From CADEEN01 sp963738425 (GTDB lineage: Bacteria; Pseudomonadota; Gammaproteobacteria; Burkholderiales; Burkholderiaceae_C): 64,000 nucleotides of DNA. Both the position numbers and the translations under genes were made by a program. Below the pieces are notes generated by a model. The model saw only the letters and a list, made by a program, of their open reading frames with translations. It had not been told where the DNA came from and made no database searches. The stretch covers positions 1 to 64,000 of the forward strand of contig CAVTWT010000035.1 in assembly GCA_963738425.1 (NCBI GenBank), read 5' to 3'. Below are positions 33,826 through 40,890 of the stretch, piece after piece. How positions within the stretch are numbered: position 1 is the first letter of the stretch; the number at the start of each line of letters is the position of its first letter.

Positions 33826-34749
33826 ATGTGCTACTCGGCTCAGATCAAATCGGACTACCTGAAGTTTCTTCGGAAGACGGGTGCCACCATGAGCAAGCGC
33901 GAGTTCTTCGAGGTCTTTTGGCGACGCGGCGCTGAAGGCAAGTTGAATATTCCGAAGGCGATCGAAGCGCTGTTTGCCGATCCGAAGACAGACGACGATC
34001 GCAAGATAAAAGCGTTGATTGACGAGTTCCACACGACCGAGTCCACGCGGCTGGAGCAGGAACTGTTCAAGCAGAAGAAGCGCTTGGCGGACGCCGAGCG
34101 CAAGCTGCTGACCAAGACGACGATCGCCGCGACCGAGAGCAAGCGGATAGCCACCGACAAGATCGAGTGGGCCTTGCGGAAGCTGGCCGATCTGCGCCGC
34201 ACCGAAGTCAAGGACCGCGACTCGCGCATCTACCCTGGTTGGTACGCCCCGGTGTTGGTCATCGAGGACGGGCAGCGCGTCATCAAGCCGATGCGCTACC
34301 AGTGCCGCCCCGCTGGCAAGCCCGCGTTCTACGACACCAAGTACCCCGGCACATTCAACGCACGGCGAGACAACCTCGGAGGTTTTTGGAAGGGCCAGTT
34401 CGGGCACACGCACGGCATCATGGTCGTGAACAGGTTCTTCGAGAACGTGCAGCGCGACGGCAAGAACGTCGTGCTCGAATTCAACCCGCGCACTGGCGAA
34501 GACATGCTCGTCGCGTGCCTGTGGTCGCGCTGGACTGCACCGGGCGAGCCCGACCTACTCTCGTTCGCTGCGATCACCGACGAGCCACCGGAGGAGGTCG
34601 CTGCTGCCGGCCACGATCGCTGCATCGTGCCGATCAAGGAAGAGAACATCGACGCGTGGCTGAACCCCGATCCGGCGAACCTGGCGGCGCAGTACGCCAT
34701 CCTCGACGATCGCCAGCGGCCGTACTACGAGCACCGGCTCGCGGCTTGA
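33826..34749 (+). CDS. SRAP (YedK/HMCES)-family protein
   Basis: A 307-aa SOS-response-associated peptidase family protein. Cys2 (MCYSAQ) is the residue that crosslinks to abasic sites in single-stranded DNA once Met1 is removed. FNARRDNL and FWKGQFGHTHGIMVVNRFFE match the core, and AGHDRCIVPI supplies the active-site His. A long charged coiled insertion (HTTESTRLEQELFKQKKRLA) near the N-terminus makes it larger than E. coli YedK (222 aa). The LexA box 550 bp upstream fits a DNA-damage role. Confidence 0.85.
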   Translation: MCYSAQIKSDYLKFLRKTGATMSKREFFEVFWRRGAEGKLNIPKAIEALFADPKTDDDRKIKALIDEFHTTESTRLEQELFKQKKRLADAERKLLTKTTIAATESKRIATDKIEWALRKLADLRRTEVKDRDSRIYPGWYAPVLVIEDGQRVIKPMRYQCRPAGKPAFYDTKYPGTFNARRDNLGGFWKGQFGHTHGIMVVNRFFENVQRDGKNVVLEFNPRTGEDMLVACLWSRWTAPGEPDLLSFAAITDEPPEEVAAAGHDRCIVPIKEENIDAWLNPDPANLAAQYAILDDRQRPYYEHRLAA

Positions 34750-34873
34750 TCGCTAGGCAGGCGGGACTTGCCGGCAATCCAGCGGCGCTACGCTAGCCCG
34801 TAGGCCGAGTGCCAGTGGTAGAGCAGCGTACTCAGAAGTCAGTATCCAGCGTCGAATCGCGCGGCGGCGCTGA

Positions 34874-35929
34874 ATGGAGCACATGCTGAGAGGACGACTG
34901 TCCCTGGTTGTCATTTTTGCTCGCGTCACTCTGCTGGTGGTATGCGTCGCTTCCACGCTGGGCGTCTTGATCGACTGGCCGCGATTGCCGGCGGGATTGT
35001 TCCGCTGGCCGGCTCGTCTAGGCCGCATTGTTGACTGGGGAGCATCAACGCCCACGTGGCCGCAACACGCGGTCATCCTGCTAGTCGCTATCGCACTGTG
35101 GATCATCTTCGAACGGTGTCTCTCTTTCCTCGCAAAAGCGGAGTTGTCGCTTTGGCCGCGAAGCACAACGCTCAGCCCGATCAACAACGTCTTGCCGCCC
35201 GCCCGCACCCGGATGCAATCGGCCTTCCCAAGTTGGGAGCCCGACGGCGATCCGATGTATTCGGACAACTCAAGGTCTGCGCAGCCTCGTGCATCTGAAC
35301 TAGATGAACGCACTGGCTACGCGTCAACAAGGGCATCTCCCAGGCGCTCCGCCCCCGTCTTTTTGACCAGCCAAGACATAGAACGCGGCTCGGTCGAGGG
35401 CCGCTCGCACTTCCACGTTCCGCCCAAGATGAAATTTGCTGAGGCGGCCCGCGTGACGTATACCGTTGCGAAACCGGCGCTGTTCATGTCGGCAACAGAG
35501 AAGCCTGTTCGCATGACACCCGTGATGGCGGCGTCTCTGTCCGGTCGAGGGTTCTCGATTGCTTCGCTGTCCGCTTCTGCAAGAAGAGCCGTGAGCCTAG
35601 AGACTCCAAACACTTGGCAATGGGATGTCACGCCACTTGAGGTCGGCAAGCTGGAGCTTGAGGTCAGGCTGATGGGGTACTTGACGCTGGACCGCCGGGA
35701 TACGCCAACAGAGTTCGAGGCTGACCGACGAACCGTCTTTGTGCATATCGGCCCGTTCGGCTGGATCAAACGCCATGCTGCTGCTTTGCAGTGGGGTGTC
35801 GCCACGCTGTTTGCCTTCTTCTCGGTACTGCTCGCTATCCCTTTCATTGCGGACGCTCTAAAAGACAAGCCCTCGAAAGGCGAGGCCAAGGTGGTGGCTC
35901 CTTCGCGCGCCGCGTCATCGGCGCCCTAG
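34874..35929 (+). CDS. Membrane protein with beta-sandwich-like middle domain (cargo)
   Basis: A 351-aa protein with two N-terminal membrane helices (about 9-32 and 64-86), a polar linker, a beta-rich domain (WQWDVTPLEVGKLELEVRLM; TEFEADRRTVFVHI) and a further helix near residues 310-333. The beta domain resembles the Trp-containing sandwich modules seen in membrane-anchored sensors of anti-phage and stress systems, but I cannot name a family. Codon use is less GC-biased than the neighbours, which suggests recent acquisition. Confidence 0.6.
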   Translation: MEHMLRGRLSLVVIFARVTLLVVCVASTLGVLIDWPRLPAGLFRWPARLGRIVDWGASTPTWPQHAVILLVAIALWIIFERCLSFLAKAELSLWPRSTTLSPINNVLPPARTRMQSAFPSWEPDGDPMYSDNSRSAQPRASELDERTGYASTRASPRRSAPVFLTSQDIERGSVEGRSHFHVPPKMKFAEAARVTYTVAKPALFMSATEKPVRMTPVMAASLSGRGFSIASLSASARRAVSLETPNTWQWDVTPLEVGKLELEVRLMGYLTLDRRDTPTEFEADRRTVFVHIGPFGWIKRHAAALQWGVATLFAFFSVLLAIPFIADALKDKPSKGEAKVVAPSRAASSAP

Positions 35930-35965
35930 TCCGGGACCACGGCCCCTGCCGAAACGCAGTTGGGC

Positions 35966-36007
35966 TTGCGCTTTCGTCCGCACATGCCTACAATTGTCAG
36001 CATGTGC
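35966..36007 (+). promoter_or_regulatory. Promoter with operator-like inverted repeat for the PadR-like gene
   Basis: TTGCGC and TACAAT are separated by 17 bp (35966-35971 and 35989-35994). A perfect 8-bp inverted repeat, GCACATGC (35980-35987) and GCATGTGC (36000-36007), brackets the -10 element. Autorepression by the PadR-like product is a reasonable inference. Confidence 0.6.
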
Positions 36008-36021
36008 ATACACAATCAGCC

Positions 36022-36309
36022 ATGATTACCCCAACCGAGGCGATGATCCTGTCGTTGCTGCGCGAACGAAGCGATGGCGCTTACGGCTCGCAGCTTGTGT
36101 ACGACTCCGACGGCAAGCTAAAGCGCGGGTCGGTCTACACGCTGCTCGGCCGCCTAGAGCAAGCAGGCTTCGTGAAGTCGAAGGAAGAACCTGCGCAGGA
36201 TGAGTACGCGCTGCCGCGAACGCGCTACAAGATCACTGGCGCTGGAGTGAAGGCGCGAAACGAGTTCGGCGTGTGGACTGGCCTTGTGCCGCGGGGAGTG
36301 GTGGCATGA
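36022..36309 (+). CDS. PadR-like winged-helix regulator
   Basis: A 95-aa protein with the PadR layout: TPTEAMILSLLRERSDGAYG, then LKRGSVYTLLGRLEQAGFVK and EEPAQDEYALPRTRYKITGA. It is a single winged-helix domain with a short tail. Its stop overlaps the start of the next gene (ATGA). It probably represses its own operon through the inverted repeat at the promoter, with an unknown signal. Confidence 0.8.
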   Translation: MITPTEAMILSLLRERSDGAYGSQLVYDSDGKLKRGSVYTLLGRLEQAGFVKSKEEPAQDEYALPRTRYKITGAGVKARNEFGVWTGLVPRGVVA

Positions 36310-36851
36310 AGAAGGCGGACGAGGCCCCTGGTCACGAACGCCTCGCCGATCTTGAGCGGCGCGTTCGCGATGCTCAACAGCAGATTGCCGACAACTTGAG
36401 TTGCGAAATCGCTGCTCTAAACGCGCACTTCACAGACTCTACTAGAGTGCACGAAGCCGAGTTATTGAAGACGTTTGCAAGTCTCCAAAGTCGAGAGTTG
36501 CAACTGCGCTTGGAGGAAGTTCGCGAGCGCCACTTGCAAGGCAGCTATCGCATTCTCGGCACCATCAAGCAGTTCCCCCTCAACGATCTTGCCGTAGTCG
36601 AGCAGCGGCCCCCGTTGCGCGGCCTGGTCCATGTCGCCGATGTGCTGCCGATCCCGACGCGCAAAGCAATCAAGGCGATGGCGGGCGACTACGTGGACGA
36701 GGTGCGGCGCCTGCATGCCGAGGGCCGACCGGGCATGGCTAAGTGGAACGTGGTGCTTGCCTGGGGCTGCGCGGCCTGGTACGTGCTGCGCTCACCTTTC
36801 GACTGGATAGTCAGCTTGCTGCTGAAGAACCTGCGAGGGTCAAGTCAATGA
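36306..36851 (+). CDS. Coiled-coil protein with C-terminal hydrophobic segment (cargo)
   Basis: A 181-aa protein. The first 80 residues are coiled coil (ADLERRVRDAQQQIADNLSC), then a mixed region (LVHVADVLPIPTRKAIKAMA) and a hydrophobic stretch near the end (WNVVLAWGCAAWYVLRSPFD). It is coupled to the PadR-like gene and to the next gene by ATGA overlaps. The family is not recognised. Confidence 0.6.
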   Translation: MKKADEAPGHERLADLERRVRDAQQQIADNLSCEIAALNAHFTDSTRVHEAELLKTFASLQSRELQLRLEEVRERHLQGSYRILGTIKQFPLNDLAVVEQRPPLRGLVHVADVLPIPTRKAIKAMAGDYVDEVRRLHAEGRPGMAKWNVVLAWGCAAWYVLRSPFDWIVSLLLKNLRGSSQ

Positions 36852-37033
36852 GCACACCGGAGCAACCAACGCTACCCGGCTTCGAGCCGACAGTGCTGGA
36901 GCTGGCGCAGCGGGCTGCGCTGGCGTTGGATCGTGCCGCGGTTGAGTTCGAGCGCCGCTATGGCCGTCTGCAAACGTTGCAGGACGATGAGGACGCGGCG
37001 GCCTGCTTGCTCGACTACGCCAACCGCAACTAG
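36848..37033 (+). CDS. Small helical protein (61 aa, cargo)
   Basis: MSTPEQPTLPGFEPTVLELA and LDRAAVEFERRYGRLQTLQD are the main segments. The opening TLPGFEP looks like a short peptide motif (LPGF-type), the rest like one helical hairpin. Translation is coupled to the upstream gene. Its function is unknown; partner or antitoxin roles are possible but unsupported. Confidence 0.55.
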   Translation: MSTPEQPTLPGFEPTVLELAQRAALALDRAAVEFERRYGRLQTLQDDEDAAACLLDYANRN

Positions 37034-37038
37034 CCCCA

Positions 37039-37599
37039 GTGCAGCGTTCGGAAACCCTGCACGCCGATCTAGACCGCGCGCGCGCCGAGCGAGAGGCGCT
37101 GGTGGCTTCTGGCGACCTGCACGTGGCGGCCGAGCATTGGCGCGACCTACTCCATCGGCTTGATCGCTTCTGGAACCGGATGAATGCACACTTCGGTAAG
37201 AGCCCGCACTGGAACGGCTGGAGTAGCCGGTACAAGAAGGAGATGAAGGCTGACCCTCTACTGCAATACGTGAGCAAGGCTCGCGACGCGGATCAGCACA
37301 CCATCGATCAGGTAGTGGCTGTTGAAGGGGGCAAATTCAATGTGGGACAAGGCGGTCGTGTCATCCTCAAGCGCACAGCGCCGAACACCATGGCGTTGAC
37401 TTATGCGTCGGGCGACGTAGTGTTCGAGCCGTCGCGGCTGACCCTTAAGGCGGCAACGACCAGGGGCGTCACGTACGAAGTACCGCAGCATCATCTCGGC
37501 AAGCCGATTGATCCAAACAACGTCCCGCTGGTCGCCGATCTTGCGATCGACTACTTCGCTGCGCTGCTTGCGCGGGCCGAAGCGGAGTTCTGCAAGTGA
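37039..37599 (+). CDS. HEPN-like hypothetical protein (186 aa, cargo)
   Basis: Starts with GTG. Helical region VAAEHWRDLLHRLDRFWNRM leads to YVSKARDADQHTIDQVV, where Arg-x4-His (ARDADQH) has the spacing of the HEPN RNase motif. The C-terminal half is beta-rich (GGRVILKRTAPNTMALTYAS). HEPN toxins are common in defence and toxin-antitoxin modules, and the small 61-aa gene upstream would be in antitoxin position. The assignment rests on one motif only. Confidence 0.5.
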   Translation: MQRSETLHADLDRARAEREALVASGDLHVAAEHWRDLLHRLDRFWNRMNAHFGKSPHWNGWSSRYKKEMKADPLLQYVSKARDADQHTIDQVVAVEGGKFNVGQGGRVILKRTAPNTMALTYASGDVVFEPSRLTLKAATTRGVTYEVPQHHLGKPIDPNNVPLVADLAIDYFAALLARAEAEFCK

Positions 37600-37629
37600 T
37601 GCAACGCCTCACGCTGCAACGCGCGCAAC

Positions 37630-38136
37630 ATGCGCGCGACTGCGTACTTCGCATGTATGCGGTCGTCGCCTATGCCGAGAGCTAGACCGCAGACACCCGA
37701 CGCGATCCACGTTGCCAGAGTCAACTCGCTAGAAGACATCAAGAGCGACTTCCTTCGCAGTCGAGCAATGGGGTGCCACTGCGATAAGTCACTGGAGTAC
37801 GTCGCCCTGCGCTGTGGACAAGAATTAGGCCTCCTGTCGTACGACGATTGGAGGGATCGATCGCTGGGCTACATTCAAGAGTTGCATGTTCTTTCGGATG
37901 TCCGGCAGCAGGGCGTGGGGAGCACCTTGCTGAGGTTCGCGGAGTCAATCGCTGTGCAACTGTCCTGTAGGACGATACGGCTCAAGCCGTACGCCCTGGA
38001 CCACGACACCGATCTACCGCGGCTTATAGCTTGGTACGAGAAGATGGGATACAGCCCAAGCTTGGAGTGCAAGGGCGACTGGCAAAAGGGCCTGTCCCGC
38101 GGATCGCTTAAACAGCGGACGAGAGCGCACCCCTAG
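37630..38136 (+). CDS. GNAT-family N-acetyltransferase
   Basis: Typical GNAT core: LGYIQELHVLSDVRQQGVGS (acetyl-CoA loop QQGVGS), TLLRFAESIAVQLSCRTIRL and LIAWYEKMGYSPS. The start could be the ATG at 37630 or, more likely, MPRARPQTPD at 37672. The last bases overlap the convergent small gene downstream of the integrase. The substrate is unknown. Confidence 0.78.
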   Translation: MRATAYFACMRSSPMPRARPQTPDAIHVARVNSLEDIKSDFLRSRAMGCHCDKSLEYVALRCGQELGLLSYDDWRDRSLGYIQELHVLSDVRQQGVGSTLLRFAESIAVQLSCRTIRLKPYALDHDTDLPRLIAWYEKMGYSPSLECKGDWQKGLSRGSLKQRTRAHP

Positions 38137-38345
38137 CTGCCCTCGAACAGCCCCGGTAGGTCGGCCTCGTTCAATGCGTACAGCCGCGCCCAGGCCAGCC
38201 AGCCCTCGCGCGTGAGCGCGAAGCCGTGCCGCGCGAGGATCGCAAGCTGCATCGTCTCAGTTCCGGCGATCGGGATGCCGGTGAAGCGCGGCACCTTATC
38301 GGCCGCGTACCGCGGCGAACAGCCAGGAACCTGCGGGCGCTTCAC
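38133..38345 (-). CDS. Small protein coupled to the integrase (70 aa)
   Basis: KVPRFTGIPIAGTETMQLAI and GFALTREGWLAWARLYALNE suggest one compact helical domain. Its GTG start overlaps the integrase stop (GTGA), so the two are co-translated. A directionality or accessory factor is possible by position; the family is not recognised. Confidence 0.6.
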   Translation of the reverse strand: MKRPQVPGCSPRYAADKVPRFTGIPIAGTETMQLAILARHGFALTREGWLAWARLYALNEADLPGLFEGS

Positions 38346-39739
38346 GCGAGGTGCCCTAGGTCGCGCGAGTAGAGCGTGACCACAGGGTCAAGCCCGCGAC
38401 GCCTGCACGCGGCCTCTGCCGCGTCGTGCACGGCATTCGATACAAGCGCCCACGCTTCAGTCATGCGCTCGGTCGTCACCTCGACGTAGTGCTCGTCGCC
38501 GACACCTTCCGCGTGCTGGTTCACCAACTTGTTTCGCACGCTGCGCGGCACTGCGAGCGAGTCCGCTAGCGTGGTGAACGAATGGCGCATCCTGTTCGGT
38601 GTCAGGTGTGTCGTTATGCCAGCAGCCTTGTTCACGCGCGCCATCGCCTTGCGCGCGTCGATCTTGCCGAAAAGCAGCGCGCCGGGCTTCTTGCTTCGCG
38701 CCGCAGCGCTGACGATACGGTCAGCCTCGGTGGACAGGTAGATGACGTGGCGCTTGCGGTTCTTCGGGTCGCCGAGCGTCAACGTTCGGTGCTTTGCGTC
38801 GTAGCTCTGCACCTTGATCGTGGCGACTTCTCCTGAGCGCATGCCTGTGAGCAGTGCTAAGCGAAGCACGTCGGCCGCGCGTGACTCATCCTGCAAAGTG
38901 GCAAGCCACCAGTCGCCGAGCGATGCACGCGGGATTGTTTTCGGGTTGCCTCGCGACGGCGCGATGCTGATGCGCTTGGCACCGGGTGTCGAGAGCGCGA
39001 ACGGATCGTCAGGCATCGTGATGCCCTCGTACCGCAACACGGATCGCACTACTTGCATGGCGTATCCCGCCTGTCGCCCAATCAAGTGCACGTCGGCGTC
39101 GATGTCGTACTTCTTGGCTCGCTGCTCTGCTCGGCGCAACAAAGATCGGTGCAAATCACGGAGGTCAGTAGCGGTGAGCCTTGCCAGCGACCGGCCGGCG
39201 ATCGGGTGCAGCGCGCCACCGCTGCGAGTTTCAGTCGGCGCATCGACCATCGCGAGGTAGTCGCTCACGGTTCGCGCCTTCAGCGGCTTGCCATCCTTCG
39301 CGCGCCGTTTGGTTCGCACGTAGTCCCGCAGGGCATCGCCGAACGTGCGCCGCTCGACCTTCTCGGTCTTCGCCTTCTTGCGATCGTTGGCCGCGCTGTC
39401 CACGCCTGTCGCAAGTTCGCCGGTGACGATCTTGGCCTTCTTGCGCGCTGTGTCCGCCTCAATACCGCCGCGTGCGCCGCTGCCGTGCACCGGCCCCAAG
39501 GTGCGACGAACACTGCGCCCACCTACGCGCTGCTCAGTGATCCACGACCGCGCGTCACCCACGGTCACACGGCAGCCGAACCCAGGCGTCTCCGGGCACC
39601 AGAAGATGACGTATCGGGTCGTGCTGCCGGGTTGCTGCTCGAACCGGAGCGCAAGGGCGCGCGCTGTGGTGAGCTTGCTCTTGGCGATGGGCATGTCTGG
39701 AAAGGCGGCTGGAAAGGTGGCCGCAGTGTATTCCGACAC
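38342..39739 (-). CDS. Tyrosine-type integrase of element B
   Basis: A 465-aa phage-type integrase, different in sequence from that of element A. The core-binding domain is near RRTFGDALRDYVRTKRRAKD. Catalytic boxes are LTGMRSGEVATIKVQSYD (Arg I), TPNRMRHSFTTLADSLAVPR (HxxR-like box) and the Tyr in DEHYVEVTTER. The N-terminal part has CPETPGFGCRVTVGDARSW, the usual DUF4102-like arm-binding strand. It is read leftward starting 70 bp inside the right tRNA-Lys repeat, which it should recombine. Confidence 0.9.
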   Translation of the reverse strand: MSEYTAATFPAAFPDMPIAKSKLTTARALALRFEQQPGSTTRYVIFWCPETPGFGCRVTVGDARSWITEQRVGGRSVRRTLGPVHGSGARGGIEADTARKKAKIVTGELATGVDSAANDRKKAKTEKVERRTFGDALRDYVRTKRRAKDGKPLKARTVSDYLAMVDAPTETRSGGALHPIAGRSLARLTATDLRDLHRSLLRRAEQRAKKYDIDADVHLIGRQAGYAMQVVRSVLRYEGITMPDDPFALSTPGAKRISIAPSRGNPKTIPRASLGDWWLATLQDESRAADVLRLALLTGMRSGEVATIKVQSYDAKHRTLTLGDPKNRKRHVIYLSTEADRIVSAAARSKKPGALLFGKIDARKAMARVNKAAGITTHLTPNRMRHSFTTLADSLAVPRSVRNKLVNQHAEGVGDEHYVEVTTERMTEAWALVSNAVHDAAEAACRRRGLDPVVTLYSRDLGHLA

Positions 39740-39808
39740 TCCGTGCGTTCACTATGAAGAAGTGCCCTACAGAGTGAAAACCGCCCACTTCGAGGGGGTT
39801 TCCTTCGG

Positions 39809-39854
39809 ACTCTTAATCCGTTGGTCGAAGGTTCGAATCCTTCAGGGCCCACCA
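39809..39854 (+). repeat. 46-bp tRNA-Lys 3'-end repeat (right end of element B)
   Basis: It is identical to the copy at 23427-23472. Here also the bases to its left do not make a tRNA 5' half, so the gene is incomplete. The intact tRNA-Lys must lie outside the window or has been lost. Confidence 0.9.
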
Positions 39855-40085
39855 CGTTCCTCCTGGTATAGCGCGCGAGTAGCCGCTGACACTGAGCGCT
39901 TGTGGCGCGATTTCCGGACCATACGAAGGACCATACGCTTGCATACAGCCAGCGTTGTCGGGCCATTCCAGCCGGACTCATCGACGAAGATTGCGCAGCT
40001 CGCCGGCGGCGAAGCCCGATGCCGTGTTCGTCTACCATCCGGTCGGCGCGTTCCGGAGGGCCGAGTCGGTGCGCTGGGCGGCGAT
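39855..40085. other. Junction sequence between element B and the IS3 element
   Basis: About 230 bp with no complete gene. A short plus-strand frame reads AVFVYHPVGAFRRAESVRWA AIDL, faintly like the arginine-containing box of P4-type integrases, but this is too weak to name. No tRNA terminator follows the repeat, so the original chromosomal flank of the tRNA is not obvious here. Confidence 0.35.
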
Positions 40086-40139
40086 TGACCTGCCCCCTTC
40101 AGCCGTACCAACGATAAAGCCGAAGTCCGGGTTGCAAGA

Positions 40140-40883
40140 TTAGCTGCTCTCTTCGTTGGTGGCTGGCTGTTGAGCTGCATCGCCGGCGAGCCGGCGATGC
40201 AGCTCGGCGAACCTAGCTGGTGGTATGCGCCCGATGCTGCTGTGCGGTCTGACCTCGTTGTAGTCCTGTCGCCATGCACCGATGGCCGTGCGCGCCTGGT
40301 GCAGCGTCTGGAACCAGTGGTCGTTCAGACACTCGTCTCTGAACTTGCCGTTGAAGCTCTCGATGTAGCCGTTCTGCATCGGCCGTCCGGGCTCGATGAG
40401 GATGTGGCGTACGCCGTGACATTGCGCCCAGGCCATGAAGGCGCGGCTGGTGAACTCCGGGCCGTTGTCGGTGCGAACCGCACTCGGGTAGCCGCGGAAG
40501 ATCGCCGCGCGGTCGAGCAAGCGCGTCACGTACTCGCCGCCGATGCCGTAGTCCACCGCGATGTCCACACACTCGTGGCTGAAGTCGTCGGCCACGGTCA
40601 GGCACTTCAGGCGCCGGCCGTTGGCCAGGCTGTCGCTAACGAAGTCCATGCTCCAGACGTCGTTGACAGTGCGTGCCAGGTGCAGCGGCACGCGCTCGCT
40701 CGCTGGGCGCTTGGCCTTCTTGCGCTTGCGCACCGCAAGGTTGGCCGCGCTGTACAGGCGGTACAGGCGCTTGTGGTTGACGCCGGGGTACTCGGGGCGC
40801 AGCAGATCGTGGATGCGCCGGTAGCCGAAGCGCCGCCGCGTGTGCGCGATCTCGACGATCTTGTTGCTCAAGTCGGCTGTCAT
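40140..40883 (-). pseudogene. IS3-family transposase OrfB, 5' end split off by IS1595-family insertion
   Basis: The rve integrase core is intact: WSMDFVSDSLANGRRLKCL (first Asp), RTDNGPEFTSRAF (second Asp) and YIESFNGKFRDECLN (Glu), the DDE triad. The missing N-terminal part (VKREAIERLCSEHGLSERRA to RHPPEVDP) is found in frame at about 41953-42070 on the far side of the inserted element. The remaining frame begins at an ATG created near the insertion point. Transposition is probably abolished. Confidence 0.88.
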
Positions 40884-40890
40884 GGGGTCA
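40883..40890. repeat. 8-bp target-site duplication, left (TGGGGTCA)
   Basis: TGGGGTCA directly abuts the left inverted repeat of the IS1595-family element and recurs at 41945-41952 beyond the right one. Eight bases is the usual duplication for this family. Confidence 0.9.

Larger units (their letters stand above)
23473..39854. mobile_element. Integrative satellite-like element B (16.4 kb)
   Basis: Bounded by two identical 46-bp tRNA-Lys 3'-end repeats, with its own tyrosine integrase reading leftward beside the right repeat. It contains a long leftward replication operon, an SOS-controlled pair, SRAP and a rightward cargo block. It has a primase-polymerase and scaffold-like and small-terminase-like genes, but I find no capsid, portal, large terminase, tail, lysis or conjugation genes. 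This composition fits a phage satellite or an integrative plasmid-like element. Confidence 0.82.

Noticed and set aside
39955..40143. Possible P4-type integrase fragment (AFRRAESVRWAAIDL)
   Set aside because: Only about 15 residues loosely match the arginine box and no catalytic Tyr or second box is present.
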